This document shows, piece by piece, positions 1 to 9,822 of a DNA stretch of 64,000 nt. Source of the stretch: Desulfosporosinus meridiei DSM 13257. Lineage in GTDB: Bacteria; Bacillota; Desulfitobacteriia; Desulfitobacteriales; Desulfitobacteriaceae. The notes beneath the pieces are model-generated. The model worked only from the letters and a program-made list of their open reading frames with translations. It made no database searches and was not told the DNA's origin. The translations under genes were made by a program, and so were the position numbers. Where the stretch lies: the NCBI RefSeq assembly GCF_000231385.2, contig NC_018515.1, forward strand, positions 266,501 through 330,500. Direction: 5' to 3'. Each line of letters begins with the position of its first letter. The stretch's first letter is position 1.

Positions 1-664
1 CTTGTCTGTTCCTACGGATGTTGTAGCGAGAGTCAGTACCCCAAAGACCTATACACTCCCTCCTATATCAAGGGAGAAAGAGATATTGCATGTCGTGGTT
101 ATGGATTTTGGAATTAAGAGAAACATTTTGCAGGCAATGCAAGAAAGTGGCTTTCGTCTGACGGTTGTTCCCCATAATACCCCCACCGAGAAAATCCTAA
201 ATCTACAACCAGATGGTGTCTTTCTTTCCAATGGGCCAGGGGATCCTAAGGAGGTTGCAACAGGGATAAAAACAATTCAAGGATTAGTGGGTGAACGTCC
301 TATCTTCGGTATTTGTTTAGGGCATCAGCTTCTATCCCTGGCCCTAGGGGGAGATACATATAAGATGAAGTTTGGACATCGGGGCGGTAATCAACCGGTA
401 CAAGACTTAACGACTAAGCGAGTGACTATTACTTCGCAGAATCATGGTTATGCTATTTCAGAAAAAAGTTTGGAGCAAACTCCACTCTATATAACCCATC
501 GCAACCTTAATGATCAAAGTATTGAAGGGGTAAAACACCGTAATTTACCGGTCTTTTCAGTTCAATACCATCCGGAAGCCGGGCCCGGACCCAGTGAATC
601 CCTCTATCTTTTTGATGAATTTGCACAATTGATGCAGGAATGGAGGGCTGGTTATGCCTCTTAA
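1..664 (+). CDS. carA: Carbamoyl-phosphate synthase small chain, 3' part
   Basis: Glutaminase subunit of carbamoyl-phosphate synthase: it hydrolyses glutamine and passes ammonia to CarB for pyrimidine and arginine synthesis. The visible 220 codons hold the class I amidotransferase domain, with the nucleophile elbow FGICLGHQ at about residue 105 and the His-Glu pair in [10 protein letters not shown] near the C-terminus. The family is about 350-380 residues, so roughly 140 N-terminal residues lie before the window. The reading frame is open from base 2 and no true start is visible. The stop overlaps the carB start by 11 bp, which indicates translational coupling in one operon. Confidence 0.96.
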   Translation, partial: LSVPTDVVARVSTPKTYTLPPISREKEILHVVVMDFGIKRNILQAMQESGFRLTVVPHNTPTEKILNLQPDGVFLSNGPGDPKEVATGIKTIQGLVGERPIFGICLGHQLLSLALGGDTYKMKFGHRGGNQPVQDLTTKRVTITSQNHGYAISEKSLEQTPLYITHRNLNDQSIEGVKHRNLPVFSVQYHPEAGPGPSESLYLFDEFAQLMQEWRAGYAS

Positions 665-3600
665 TCCGGCGTGGAAGAAGGTTCTTGTCATTGGATCCGG
701 CCCAATAGTTATTGGGCAAGCAGCAGAATTTGATTATGCCGGGACTCAAGCCTGCAGAGCCCTGCGTGAAGTAGGTTTAGAGGTGGTGCTGGTTAATAGT
801 AATCCTGCAACCATCATGACGGATGTTCAAACTGCTGATATTACCTATATTGAACCTTTGTTGCCCGAAGTATTGGAAAGAATCATCAGCAAAGAGCATC
901 CGGATGCCTTGTTGCCGACCCTGGGTGGGCAAACAGGTCTGAACCTGGCCATGGAACTGGAACGTGAGGGGATATTAGAGCGTTACGGTGTAGATCTTAT
1001 TGGTTGTAACTCTGAGACGATTTACAAAGCGGAAGATCGTGATGCCTTTAAAGAAACCATGGTTTTACTTAGGGAGCCTGTGGCCGAAAGTGTGATAGTA
1101 AATAGTTTAGAAGAAGGGGAGGCCTTTGCTCGTAAGCAAGGTTTTCCACTGATTGTTAGGCCGGCTTATACTCTGGGTGGTACAGGCGGGGGGATTGTTA
1201 AAACCTCCAAACAATTAGAGGAAATTTTGCAAAAAGGACTGCAGGCCAGCCCCATCGGCCAGTGCCTCTTGGAGAGAAGTGTTGCAGGTTGGAAGGAAAT
1301 TGAATATGAAGTCATGCGAGATGCAGCGGATAATTGCATTACTATCTGCAACATGGAGAATATCGATCCGGTAGGAATACATACTGGGGACAGTATCGTA
1401 GTTGCTCCATCACAGACCTTGACAGATGTTGAGTACCAGATGCTGCGGGCTTCATCCTTAAAGATTATTCGAGCCTTGGGAGTGAACGGTGGATGTAACG
1501 TTCAATTTGCCTTAAATCCGGTTAGTCGGGAATATGTAGTCATTGAAGTTAATCCTAGGGTTAGTCGCTCAAGTGCCCTTGCTTCTAAAGCCACCGGCTA
1601 TCCTATTGCTAAAATGGCAGCTCTTTTGTCCGTGGGCTATACTCTTCCCGAATTGACAAATCCTGTGACCGGGCATACAAGTGCCTGCTTTGAGCCTGCC
1701 CTAGATTATGTCGTGGTTAAGTTTCCGCGGTGGCCTTTTGATAAATTTCCGGCAGCAGATCATCGTCTGGGGACACAAATGAAAGCCACCGGAGAAGTTA
1801 TGGCTATGGAAAGAACCTTAGAAGCAGCTCTTTTAAAAGCCACCCGCTCTTTAGAAGTTGGCACAGTTGGTCTTCGGATTAAGGCTTCCGGGGGCTGGAC
1901 AGAAATGGAGATTGAAGACAAGTTGACTTCGGCTGACCATGAGCGGTTTTTTGCAATTCCTGAAGCCTTTCGCAGAGATTGGACCATATTAGAGGTTCAA
2001 ATGCTTACGCAGATTGATCCTTTCTACTTATATAAAATCAAAGAGCTGGTCTTACTTGAACAGCGACTGCAAAATGAACCTTTGACCACCGAACTGCTGA
2101 GCTTAGCAAAAGTCCTAGGATTCTCCGATTTAGCAATTGCTAAGCTTACTGGGGGTTCAGAGGAAACGGTACGAACTATGCGTATGGACTCAGGGATTAT
2201 TCCTGTCTATAAGACCGTTGATACCTGTGCAGCAGAATTTGCTTCTTCAACCCCTTATTACTATTCAAGCTATGAGGAAGAAGATGAGGGCAAGATAAGT
2301 AATGGTACTAAAGTGGTCGTCTTAGGTTCAGGGCCGATACGAATTGGGCAAGGGATTGAGTTTGACTATTGCTCTGTTCATGCACTGTCTGCTTTGCAAG
2401 AAGCGGGTGTTGAAGCTATTATGATCAATAATAATCCGGAAACCGTGTCTACTGATTTTGACATTGCCGATAAGCTTTACTTTGAGCCGTTGACCATGGA
2501 GGATGTACTGCATGTCCTGAATAAAGAAAAAGCGGATGGAGTTTTAGTTCAATTTGGTGGACAGACGGCTATCAATTTGGCTGGACGATTAAAGCTTGCC
2601 GGAGTTCAAGTGCTAGGAACCCCTGTTGATGCCATTGATATGGCCGAGGATCGAGAACGTTTTGCTGAGCTTTTGTGTCGTTTAGGTATTCCACAATCTG
2701 AAGGACGAAGTGTTACTTCGGTTAGTCAGGCCAAAAAAGTTGCTGAGGAACTGGAATTTCCGATGATCGTCAGGCCGTCCTATGTTATTGGAGGTCGGGC
2801 TATGCAAGTAGTCGAAAATCTGGATCAATTAGAAGATTACTTAAGACGGGCAATTCACCTCTCTCCGGAACATCCAATCCTCGTGGATCGGTATTTAGAC
2901 GGCAAAGAAGTAGAAGTCGATGCAGTGTCAGACGGTGAGACAACTGTGATAGCCGGCATTATGGAGCATATCGAACGGGCGGGTGTCCATTCAGGGGATA
3001 GCTTAGCAGTTTATCCACCCCAGAGCTTGACGCCTTCTGAAATAGATCAAATTCAGGATTTCACCTGTCGTTTGGCGGAGGGAGTCGGAATTAAAGGACT
3101 TATTAATATTCAATTTGTTGTTGTACGCGGCAAAGTATATGTCTTAGAAGTAAACCCTAGAGCAAGCAGGACAGTACCGATTCTTTCTAAAGTAACCGGA
3201 ATTCCGTTAGTCAATTTAGCGGTTCAAGTTTCTCTCGGCAAGACCTTAAAGGAAATGGGGTATACCCATGGCCTTGCTCCAGAAGTGCCCTTTGTAGTCG
3301 TTAAAGCCCCAGTCTTTTCTTTTGAAAAGTTGACGAAAGTCGAAACTTCTCTGGGCCCGGAAATGAAATCTACCGGAGAGGTTATGGGAATGGATACACA
3401 ATTTGGTCATGCCCTGGCGAAGGCTTTTGCTGCCTCTCGGATTCTTCTGCCCAAGGACGGAAATATTTTAGTCTCTGTAGCAGAAAAGGATCGCCCTGAG
3501 GCAATTACTCTCGCTCGCCAATTGGCTCAGCTAGGGTTTGGAGTTAAAGGGACTGGGGATACTGCTAAAGCGTTAGCCCTGTGTGGAGTAAAAGTGGAAG

Positions 3601-3848
3601 TGGTGAATGAATCGAGTGAGGCTCTTCAAGAAGCAGTCCGCCAGAGAGAATTCTCCTTCATCTTAAGCACTTCTACCCAAGGAGCACCGGAAAGAACCGG
3701 TTATCTCTTAAGGAGATTAGCGGCTGAACACGGAGTACCCTGTTTCTCATCAATGGACACAGCCAAAGCAGTGGTTCGTGCACTCCAAGAGATTCGCAGT
3801 AATACGGTGCCTCAAGTACTTTCGTTACAGGAGTATTTGGAGATTTAA
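654..3848 (+). CDS. carB: Carbamoyl-phosphate synthase large chain
   Basis: Makes carbamoyl phosphate from bicarbonate, ammonia and two ATP. At 1064 residues it has the normal family length. Two homologous ATP-grasp halves are visible, each opening with a glycine-rich motif: [20 protein letters not shown] near residue 10 and [18 protein letters not shown] near residue 557. An MGS-like allosteric domain occupies about 930-1064. The ATG lies inside the end of carA. A perfect hairpin follows the stop by a few bases. With argF, argG and argH downstream it feeds the arginine branch; no separate arginine-specific carbamoyl-phosphate synthase is seen here. Confidence 0.98.
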   Translation: MPLNPAWKKVLVIGSGPIVIGQAAEFDYAGTQACRALREVGLEVVLVNSNPATIMTDVQTADITYIEPLLPEVLERIISKEHPDALLPTLGGQTGLNLAMELEREGILERYGVDLIGCNSETIYKAEDRDAFKETMVLLREPVAESVIVNSLEEGEAFARKQGFPLIVRPAYTLGGTGGGIVKTSKQLEEILQKGLQASPIGQCLLERSVAGWKEIEYEVMRDAADNCITICNMENIDPVGIHTGDSIVVAPSQTLTDVEYQMLRASSLKIIRALGVNGGCNVQFALNPVSREYVVIEVNPRVSRSSALASKATGYPIAKMAALLSVGYTLPELTNPVTGHTSACFEPALDYVVVKFPRWPFDKFPAADHRLGTQMKATGEVMAMERTLEAALLKATRSLEVGTVGLRIKASGGWTEMEIEDKLTSADHERFFAIPEAFRRDWTILEVQMLTQIDPFYLYKIKELVLLEQRLQNEPLTTELLSLAKVLGFSDLAIAKLTGGSEETVRTMRMDSGIIPVYKTVDTCAAEFASSTPYYYSSYEEEDEGKISNGTKVVVLGSGPIRIGQGIEFDYCSVHALSALQEAGVEAIMINNNPETVSTDFDIADKLYFEPLTMEDVLHVLNKEKADGVLVQFGGQTAINLAGRLKLAGVQVLGTPVDAIDMAEDRERFAELLCRLGIPQSEGRSVTSVSQAKKVAEELEFPMIVRPSYVIGGRAMQVVENLDQLEDYLRRAIHLSPEHPILVDRYLDGKEVEVDAVSDGETTVIAGIMEHIERAGVHSGDSLAVYPPQSLTPSEIDQIQDFTCRLAEGVGIKGLINIQFVVVRGKVYVLEVNPRASRTVPILSKVTGIPLVNLAVQVSLGKTLKEMGYTHGLAPEVPFVVVKAPVFSFEKLTKVETSLGPEMKSTGEVMGMDTQFGHALAKAFAASRILLPKDGNILVSVAEKDRPEAITLARQLAQLGFGVKGTGDTAKALALCGVKVEVVNESSEALQEAVRQREFSFILSTSTQGAPERTGYLLRRLAAEHGVPCFSSMDTAKAVVRALQEIRSNTVPQVLSLQEYLEI

Positions 3849-3852
3849 AATG

Positions 3853-3896
3853 AAAAGTACAGGTCAATGAGCGCTAGCTCATTGACCTGTACTTTT
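3853..3896. terminator. Bidirectional terminator between carB and khtU-like gene
   Basis: A perfect 20-bp inverted repeat (3853-3872 and 3877-3896) encloses the 4-nt loop GCTA, with A-runs on the left and T-runs on the right. It can end both carB and the convergent antiporter gene. The antiporter stop codon (3879-3881) lies inside the right arm. Confidence 0.93.
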
Positions 3897-5108
3897 TCTT
3901 GATTTTCTTCTTTCTGGAATTTGGGGCCATTTCAGTAATGGCCTTAACCGGTTATAGACCCAACGTGATTCCTTCGTTAACAGAGGTCCCAGAATGGCGA
4001 GGATGAGAACATACAAGGCAGCAAATGGTTGCAAGGCAGCTAATAATCCGCCAGATTTTGCAAGGGTAGCTAAAATGATAGAGAATTCACCTCTCGAAAT
4101 AATTGATAAACCAATGTTTAGAGAGGCTTTGTGTGATAGACGTGCTTTTCTTCCCGCCCAAACACCAGAGACAACATTTCCTAAGAGGGTTAAAATAACA
4201 GCAATGACCGCCGGCCAAACGGCCCCACCCAAAGCAAAGGGGTCAATGCTTAGACCAAAACTAAAGAAGAAAAGGGCCCCAAAGAAATCTCTGAATGAAA
4301 CAATTAAATGCTCTATGCGTTCGGAGTGTTCCGTTTCTGCCAGCACAAGACCGATGAGCAAGGCTCCTATGGCTTCAGCAATGTGCAGAGTTTCAGAAAA
4401 ACCAGCTACCAAAACTAAGATAGCGAAAACTACAAGCATAAAGGTTTCATCTGAAGGAATGTCCAACCAACGGTCTAGCTTGGGAACTAACTTGTGCCCC
4501 AAAAACAAAAAACCACCTATAAATAAAAGAGCCATCAATGCACTAAGTATTATATCCGAAATAGAAGTGGATCCAGCAAGAACTAGTCCGGAAACAACCG
4601 AGAAATAAATAGCCACAAAGACATCTTGAAACATCATCAACCCTAAAATTATCTCAGTTTCATCATTGGCTGCTCTCTTTAAATCAACAATGACTTTTGC
4701 CACAATTGCGCTGGAGGAAATAGTCATAATACCTGCTACAACAAGTATTTCCTTAAGTGGCCAACCCAGAAGTAAAGGAAATATTATAGCTATGGACAAA
4801 TTTATAACCATATAAATTGTTCCGCTTCTGATGATAGAAGGGCCAGCTGTTAAAAGACGTTTTATGGAAAACTCCAACCCAAGGGAAAACAGAAGGAACA
4901 AAACCCCTAAACGTCCCATGAACTCAATTAATGAAGCACTCTGGATAAATCTAAAGTCTAAAGGACCGATGTGGGGTGCCTGTGGGCCAACGATCATCCC
5001 TGTCAGAATTAGAATTGGTACGATAGAAATTCGGAGTTTACCGGCTAGAAGTCCTGCGCCTGCAATTAAAGCAAGAGCTAAGCCAATCTCCAGTATTAAG
5101 TGCTCCAT
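3879..5108 (-). CDS. KhtU-like CPA2 K+(cation)/H+ antiporter
   Basis: Integral membrane cation/proton antiporter of the CPA2 (KefB/KhtU) family, 409 residues, with about 12-13 hydrophobic helices and no attached RCK domain. The N-terminus starts directly with a helix (LGLALALIAGAGLLAG), followed by the segment LFSLGLEFS typical of the family. The gene starts one base inside the stop of the upstream RCK-C protein (TAATG overlap), matching the KhtT-KhtU arrangement of Bacillus, where a soluble subunit gates K+ efflux. Na+/H+ exchange cannot be excluded from sequence. The last codons run into the terminator shared with carB. Confidence 0.88.
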   Translation of the reverse strand: MEHLILEIGLALALIAGAGLLAGKLRISIVPILILTGMIVGPQAPHIGPLDFRFIQSASLIEFMGRLGVLFLLFSLGLEFSIKRLLTAGPSIIRSGTIYMVINLSIAIIFPLLLGWPLKEILVVAGIMTISSSAIVAKVIVDLKRAANDETEIILGLMMFQDVFVAIYFSVVSGLVLAGSTSISDIILSALMALLFIGGFLFLGHKLVPKLDRWLDIPSDETFMLVVFAILVLVAGFSETLHIAEAIGALLIGLVLAETEHSERIEHLIVSFRDFFGALFFFSFGLSIDPFALGGAVWPAVIAVILTLLGNVVSGVWAGRKARLSHKASLNIGLSIISRGEFSIILATLAKSGGLLAALQPFAALYVLILAILGPLLTKESRWVYNRLRPLLKWPQIPERRKSRKSTGQ

Positions 5109-5608
5109 TATTTTACACTCCCGTGTAATAATAGATGTTTACAGGCTTTAACTTGGTTTTTATCACCTATAATCACTACTGTAGAGCCATCTCGGAATGA
5201 GGCCTCGGGACCAGGATTGACGGTTTTATTCTGATCATGGTCAACTATCGCAATAATCGTTCCTCCAGTAACTTGCCGAACACACAAATCTTTAATGGTC
5301 TTGCCAATTGCATAGGCATCCGGTTCAATTTTGTGCCACTCTATAACCATATCCCCTAAGGCAATATCCACAGTCTCTAATGCTTTGGGGCGATATGTCA
5401 TCCCCCCGAGTATAGCTGCTATGCACCGTGATTCTTCGTCATCAAGTGTTACCATGGAGATAGAATCATCAGGATCTTCGCGGTAAAAGTGATAAATCTC
5501 TCTTCGCCCGTCATCATGTACGACTATGACGATTTTCTCTCCGCTGCGTGCGATAAGTTGAAATTTTTTGCCAATACCAGGTAAATTTGTTTCTTTAATT
5601 TGTTTCAT
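5108..5608 (-). CDS. KhtT-like regulatory subunit (RCK-C/TrkA-C domain)
   Basis: Soluble 166-residue protein expected to gate the adjacent antiporter. The C-terminal half (about 85-160) is a TrkA-C/RCK-C domain, with GDMVIEWHKI, VRQVTGGTIIAIV and FRDGSTVVIIGD, the usual alternation of short strands and turns. In Bacillus this domain of KhtT binds c-di-AMP; whether this protein does is inference. The N-terminal half resembles the KhtT N-domain (PGIGKKFQLIARSGEKIVIV). The ATG is preceded by GGAGG at a good distance. It is translationally coupled to the antiporter. Confidence 0.86.
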   Translation of the reverse strand: MKQIKETNLPGIGKKFQLIARSGEKIVIVVHDDGRREIYHFYREDPDDSISMVTLDDEESRCIAAILGGMTYRPKALETVDIALGDMVIEWHKIEPDAYAIGKTIKDLCVRQVTGGTIIAIVDHDQNKTVNPGPEASFRDGSTVVIIGDKNQVKACKHLLLHGSVK

Positions 5609-5891
5609 AACTATACCTCCATTTGGTTACTTAAAAATGGCGAAGCACCTAATTTATAAATGTAGTAGTCTCAAGATCTGTGATTTTGTATTGATTATGA
5701 TCACCATTTGTTTCTGCTATCATTAGCCTATACAAATCTGGTTTACATGTCAACTTTGAAATCGGAGAATCAACAAGTATTAGGGAGTAGACTTTAAAAG
5801 TGCTTTATAAAGAAAGCCTATCCATTAATTTAAGAAGGGTATTAATTAGAGTTCAAAATCTAGAAATATTATAGTATACTAAAAGTATATT
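5609..5891. other. Gene-free upstream region of the khtTU-like operon
   Basis: This AT-rich spacer between the two divergently placed minus-strand units has no ORF with a ribosome binding site on either strand. It should hold the promoter of the antiporter operon, but I could not pick a convincing -35/-10 pair. I see no ydaO-type c-di-AMP riboswitch. Confidence 0.5.
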
Positions 5892-5930
5892 AAAAGCTCC
5901 TGCTGGAGTTAATCTCAGTAGGAGCTTTTT
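5892..5930 (-). terminator. Terminator of the zinc-ribbon membrane protein gene
   Basis: Imperfect inverted repeat AAAAGCTCCTGCTGGAG / CTCAGTAGGAGCTTTT about 40 bp after the stop at 5971. Both strands end in T-runs, so it could act in both directions. Confidence 0.8.
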
Positions 5931-5970
5931 ACTTGTATAAAACAAATAAGGTTAGTTAAATCAAGGTAGT

Positions 5971-7152
5971 TCAGTGGAGCTTTGTCCCACACTGTGGGCA
6001 ATATGCTGTACCAGTATCAGGTTTTCCACAGGAAGGGCAGAACCGTGGATTATCCTCTGTAAGAGAGGGTAAGTGCTCTGACTTTTGCAAGTCGAGCTTA
6101 GGTTTGGGGGGATTTGGCCTAGAAGCATCCATTTCCTTAGCATCAGTGATCGATGGATTAAAATTAAGAGTCTGCGATATGGGATCGCTCACCGAGTTAT
6201 AAAGTTGATTTACTTGCCAAGCTCTTTCCCGCTCATCGTCTTCGATTGAAAGTACCCAAACAATTGCTAATACTACCGTGAATGGACTAATCACAAAGTA
6301 GACTAATCCAGCGGTTCCAGGGGAAATTCTATTAAGGATTTCAATGGCGATTTCAATTAAAAAAACTGTCCCCAAATATCCCCAGAGAGTACCCATGTGA
6401 CTGCGAAAGAAACTCCAACTTCGGGAAAGTGCTTTTGGAAAACTTAACTCTGGGTGAGCAAGAAGGTAAATACCTGAGGAAATAATCCAGGGCAATGTAA
6501 AAAGACCTATAACTAGTAGGAATAGAGCATAAGCAATAAGGAAACTCACGAGGGCCCATTCCGACTGCCTTAAGACAAAGACGGCGACCAACCCGGAGAC
6601 TACAATTAACAACTGGATCAAAAAGACAAAAGCTTGCCAACCGAGGATGCGGAAGAAACCTCTAAAACGGAAATCTCTAAAGCTTACTTTCTCACGATAA
6701 GCTTTCATAGTTAAGTTAGATATCCCGGTATAAAAAGTTGCACCAACCAACCAAATTACAATCAGGATAAATAAAAGAGAGCCTACAATACTCTCGATAA
6801 ACGGAATAAAACGAGAGAAATTTTCAATGCCTCCAAAGTAGGAAAACGGCAGTTCGAATGGTGGGCTAAAAGGATCAGTAAAAGGATTTGTGAAAGGATC
6901 GATAAAAGATTCAGTAAAAGGGTCTGCAACAGGGGGCATCCCGGGAACAGGCATTCCTGCAGAATAGGAATACGCTCCTTGGAAATTATGAATGTTAGGA
7001 AAAACCCAGTTCAAATGGTTTAGTATCCCAAAGGATACTGCAATCAAAAGGACTAGGAAGGCTCCTGCTAAAATGAGTGTCCAGCCATACAAGGGAAGTG
7101 CTTCTCGCTTAAACGTTACCCATGCTGATTTCATGCGGTCTGGCCAAATCAT
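5971..7152 (-). CDS. Multi-pass membrane protein with C-terminal zinc ribbon
   Basis: A 393-residue protein of unknown function. Six hydrophobic segments lie at roughly 20-45, 118-140, 165-190, 198-232, 258-278 and 285-308. The C-terminus (about 370-393) is a zinc ribbon with paired motifs CPSC and CPQC. Between the first two helices (about 77-97) is a short DPFT-type repeat rich in Pro and Phe. The ATG at 7152 follows GGAGG. It is a single-gene unit between the antiporter operon and argF. The ribbon suggests an accessory or scaffold role at the cytoplasmic face, but no function can be assigned. Confidence 0.8.
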   Translation of the reverse strand: MIWPDRMKSAWVTFKREALPLYGWTLILAGAFLVLLIAVSFGILNHLNWVFPNIHNFQGAYSYSAGMPVPGMPPVADPFTESFIDPFTNPFTDPFSPPFELPFSYFGGIENFSRFIPFIESIVGSLLFILIVIWLVGATFYTGISNLTMKAYREKVSFRDFRFRGFFRILGWQAFVFLIQLLIVVSGLVAVFVLRQSEWALVSFLIAYALFLLVIGLFTLPWIISSGIYLLAHPELSFPKALSRSWSFFRSHMGTLWGYLGTVFLIEIAIEILNRISPGTAGLVYFVISPFTVVLAIVWVLSIEDDERERAWQVNQLYNSVSDPISQTLNFNPSITDAKEMDASRPNPPKPKLDLQKSEHLPSLTEDNPRFCPSCGKPDTGTAYCPQCGTKLH

Positions 7153-7274
7153 ATATCATTCCTCCAAAATAAACAAATAAATGCGTAAGATTTAATATCT
7201 TCGCGCTAATAGCTTGTATATCCTGCCTAAAACTATACGGTATCTATGAAAGAATGAAAATCTAATTTTGGCTA

Positions 7275-7308
7275 TTGAATTATTATACATTAAAGTGTAT
7301 AATAATTC
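7275..7308 (+). promoter_or_regulatory. argF promoter overlapped by a 12-bp-arm palindrome (ArgR-type operator candidate)
   Basis: A -35 TTGAAT (7275-7280), 17-bp spacer and perfect -10 TATAAT (7298-7303) place transcription start near 7310. A palindrome with arms GAATTATTATAC (7277-7288) and GTATAATAATTC (7297-7308) covers the whole promoter. A repressor bound here would block RNA polymerase. ArgR is the obvious candidate, but the match to known ARG boxes is only partial. Confidence 0.65.
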
Positions 7309-7328
7309 ACATCAAAGGAGTGGGTATA

Positions 7329-8276
7329 ATGAATACAATTGATAAATCAATATTTAAAGGACGAGACTTTATTTCCCTACATGATTTTAGTCAAGATGAA
7401 TTAAGCTTTATCTTAGACGTAGCTAAAGACATTAAAGCGGATCAAAAAGCCGGACGCCCTCATCCGATTCTTCAGGGCAAGACCCTGGGCATGGTTTTTA
7501 CAAAGTCATCTACGCGTACTCGCGTTTCTTTTGAGGTCGGTATGTATCAGCTTGGAGGGCATGCTCTCTTTCTAAGCGGACGAGATATTCAACTGGGCAG
7601 AGGAGAGCCTATCTCAGATACAGCTCGTGTACTTTCCCGGATGGTTGACGGGATTATGATTCGGACCTTCAGCCATCAAGAAGTCTTAGAATTGGCTGAA
7701 TTCTCTTCAATTCCAATTATTAATGGACTCACAGATTTGCTTCACCCTTGCCAGGTCTTAGCGGATCTCATGACGATACAGGAGCATAAAGGTCGCCTAG
7801 CCGGATTAAAACTTGCTTATGTAGGCGATGGAAATAATATGGCTCATTCCCTGATGTTTGGCGGCGCAAAAATGGGGTTACATGTTGTTATTGCTGCTCC
7901 ACAGGGTTACAAGCCGGATTCCGGGATTATTGCCCTGGCCCAGGCTGATGCCAAAGCCAACGGTGGTTTAGTAGAAGTGGTAGATGATCCAGCAGAGGCA
8001 GTAAAAGGTGCTGATGTTCTATACACAGACGTTTGGGCAAGTATGGGTCAAGAGGCTGAGTCCAAGGTGCGTATGGCAGCTTTCCAAGGTTATCAGATCA
8101 ATTCTGACTCCCTGAAATTGGCTAACCAATCAGCCATTGTTTTACATTGTCTGCCTGCTCATCGTGGAGAAGAGATTACGGAGGATGTCATTGAAGGCCC
8201 GCAATCCGTTGTCTTTGATGAAGCTGAAAATCGTCTTCACGCTCAGAAAGCCGTTATGGCACTAGTTATGGCTTGA
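7329..8276 (+). CDS. argF: Ornithine carbamoyltransferase
   Basis: Transfers the carbamoyl group to ornithine to give citrulline, using the product of CarAB. With the ATG at 7329 it is 315 residues, the family norm. The carbamoyl-phosphate motif SSTRTRVSFE (near residue 60), the ornithine-side motif HCLPAHRGEE (near 275) and HPCQVLADLMT are intact. The upstream in-frame TTG at 7275 lies inside the promoter, so ATG 7329 with AAAGGAG at 7314-7320 is preferred. Anabolic ArgF is favoured over a catabolic enzyme by its neighbours argG and argH. Confidence 0.95.
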   Translation: MNTIDKSIFKGRDFISLHDFSQDELSFILDVAKDIKADQKAGRPHPILQGKTLGMVFTKSSTRTRVSFEVGMYQLGGHALFLSGRDIQLGRGEPISDTARVLSRMVDGIMIRTFSHQEVLELAEFSSIPIINGLTDLLHPCQVLADLMTIQEHKGRLAGLKLAYVGDGNNMAHSLMFGGAKMGLHVVIAAPQGYKPDSGIIALAQADAKANGGLVEVVDDPAEAVKGADVLYTDVWASMGQEAESKVRMAAFQGYQINSDSLKLANQSAIVLHCLPAHRGEEITEDVIEGPQSVVFDEAENRLHAQKAVMALVMA

Positions 8277-8325
8277 TGAATTATATATGGTGGTGTATTT
8301 TTAAGACTTGCGTGTAATCTGAAAA

Positions 8326-8344
8326 GTATAGTAGTATACTATAC
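8326..8344. promoter_or_regulatory. Palindrome upstream of argG
   Basis: Arms GTATAGTA and TACTATAC flank a 3-bp centre. The GTATA/TATAC theme resembles the palindrome over the argF promoter, so the same regulator may bind. No clear sigma-A promoter was placed around it. Confidence 0.4.
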
Positions 8345-8395
8345 ACAATAAATACCCAGTACTGCTGTCTTAGCAAACTGTATAAGTGCTAATCT

Positions 8396-8417
8396 GGAGG
8401 CTAAATAAAAGGCCTCC
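8396..8417 (+). other. Hairpin in the argG leader
   Basis: GGAGGC (8396-8401) pairs with GCCTCC (8412-8417) in the 253-bp region before argG. There is no T-run after it, so it is not an ordinary terminator. The stretch to the start codon holds further short complementary blocks. It lacks the T-box motif and matches no riboswitch I recognise. Confidence 0.4.
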
Positions 8418-8529
8418 ATTGGCGATGTTGCCTTGGTATAATATTACTTTCGATGGTGCATATCCGTCTGATACCTAGGCATCCGAAGTTGGTCAGGTCT
8501 TGAAAACTGGATAAAGAGGGAGATTGGAA

Positions 8530-9738
8530 ATGAAAAAAGTTGTTTTAGCATATTCTGGTGGGCTGGACACCTCAATTATTATTCCTTGGCTTAAAGAGAC
8601 CTATGGTTATGAAGTAATCGCTATGGTTGCAGACCTTGGACAAGGGGAAGAGCTGGCGCCCTTACAGGAAAAGGCGATAAAAAGTGGTGCGAGCAAACTA
8701 TATATAGAAGATCTGCGACAGGAATTTCTTACAGAGTTTGTTTTCCCGACCCTTAAGGCTGGAGCAGTTTATGAAGGAAGCTATCTCTTAGGAACTTCCT
8801 TTGCGCGGCCGTTGATTGCCCGTCGTTTAGTGGAAATTGCGGAAAAGGAAGGCGCAGTAGCAATTGCTCATGGTGCAACGGGAAAAGGTAATGACCAGGT
8901 TCGCTTTGAACTGAGTGTCAAAGCACTAAATCCGGACTTAGAGATCATTGCGCCTTGGCGTTTATGGAATCTAAAGTCCCGTGAAGATTGCATTGACTAT
9001 GCTCAAGCTCGTGGAATCCCTGTTCCTGTCACAAAAGATCGTCCTTATAGTATGGATCGAAATATTTGGCATTTAAGTCATGAGGGAGGGGATTTGGAAA
9101 ATCCCTGGAATGAACCCCAACGTGATCTATATCTACTGGGAGTATCTCCAGAAGATGCCCCAGATGAGCCAACCTACTTAGAATTAGGGTTTGAACAAGG
9201 AGTACCGACATCCTTGAATGGTGAGAAAATTGCTCCGGTTGCTTTACTGGAAACGCTAAATGAACTAGGCGGGAAAAACGGAGTCGGAATTGTAGATATG
9301 GTTGAAAACCGACTCGTAGGAATGAAATCCCGTGGTGTTTATGAGACCCCGGGCGGAACCATTCTCTACATGGCTCACCAGGCCTTAGAACGGCTTACTC
9401 TTGATCGTTTAACCCTTCACTATAAAGAACAGATTGCCTTAAAATATGCGGAAATTGTTTATGATGGAGTATGGTATTCTCCCTTGCGAGAAGCCTTAGA
9501 TGCATTCGTTAATGTAACCCAGAAAAACGCGACAGGTACTGTGCGGGTCAAATTATACAAAGGAAATTGCAGCTTAGCAGGCGTTAAGTCACCTTATTCT
9601 CTCTATAATGAAGCTTTTGCTACCTTTGGAGAAGACGGCGTCTATGATCAAAAAGACGCTGGAGGCTTCATCAATCTCTTCGGATTGCCTCTCAAGGTAA
9701 GAGCTTTGATGGAAAAGGAATCAGGGTTGCGTAAATAA
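8530..9738 (+). CDS. argG: Argininosuccinate synthase
   Basis: Condenses citrulline and aspartate with ATP to argininosuccinate. At 402 residues it has normal length. The N-terminal P-loop-like motif [12 protein letters not shown] is complete, as is [13 protein letters not shown] near residue 118. ATG 8530 is chosen over the TTG two codons upstream because it sits 7-8 bases after AGAGGGAG and gives the conserved N-terminus [11 protein letters not shown]. It is separated from argH by a GC-rich hairpin, so argH may have partly independent expression. Confidence 0.96.
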   Translation: MKKVVLAYSGGLDTSIIIPWLKETYGYEVIAMVADLGQGEELAPLQEKAIKSGASKLYIEDLRQEFLTEFVFPTLKAGAVYEGSYLLGTSFARPLIARRLVEIAEKEGAVAIAHGATGKGNDQVRFELSVKALNPDLEIIAPWRLWNLKSREDCIDYAQARGIPVPVTKDRPYSMDRNIWHLSHEGGDLENPWNEPQRDLYLLGVSPEDAPDEPTYLELGFEQGVPTSLNGEKIAPVALLETLNELGGKNGVGIVDMVENRLVGMKSRGVYETPGGTILYMAHQALERLTLDRLTLHYKEQIALKYAEIVYDGVWYSPLREALDAFVNVTQKNATGTVRVKLYKGNCSLAGVKSPYSLYNEAFATFGEDGVYDQKDAGGFINLFGLPLKVRALMEKESGLRK

Positions 9739-9740
9739 GG

Positions 9741-9774
9741 AGAAGAAAAGCGCCGGCACCCGGCGCTTTCTTTT
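9741..9774 (+). terminator. Terminator between argG and argH
   Basis: AAAGCGCCGG (9747-9756) and CCGGCGCTTT (9760-9769) form a perfect 10-bp stem with a CAC loop, followed by CTTTT. It lies 9-35 bp after argG and about 50 bp before the argH start, so it may attenuate argH. Confidence 0.85.
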
Positions 9775-9822
9775 CGTAGTCAGATTAACCATAGACTATC
9801 GATGATGAAAGGGAGATGCAAC

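Noticed and set aside
3994-5151. Plus-strand ORFs opposite the antiporter gene
   Set aside because: Antisense shadows. The minus strand encodes a clear 12-helix transporter with good ribosome binding sites.
8277-8529. T-box riboswitch upstream of argG
   Set aside because: No AGGGUGGNACCGCG-type element and no terminator/antiterminator pair before the start.
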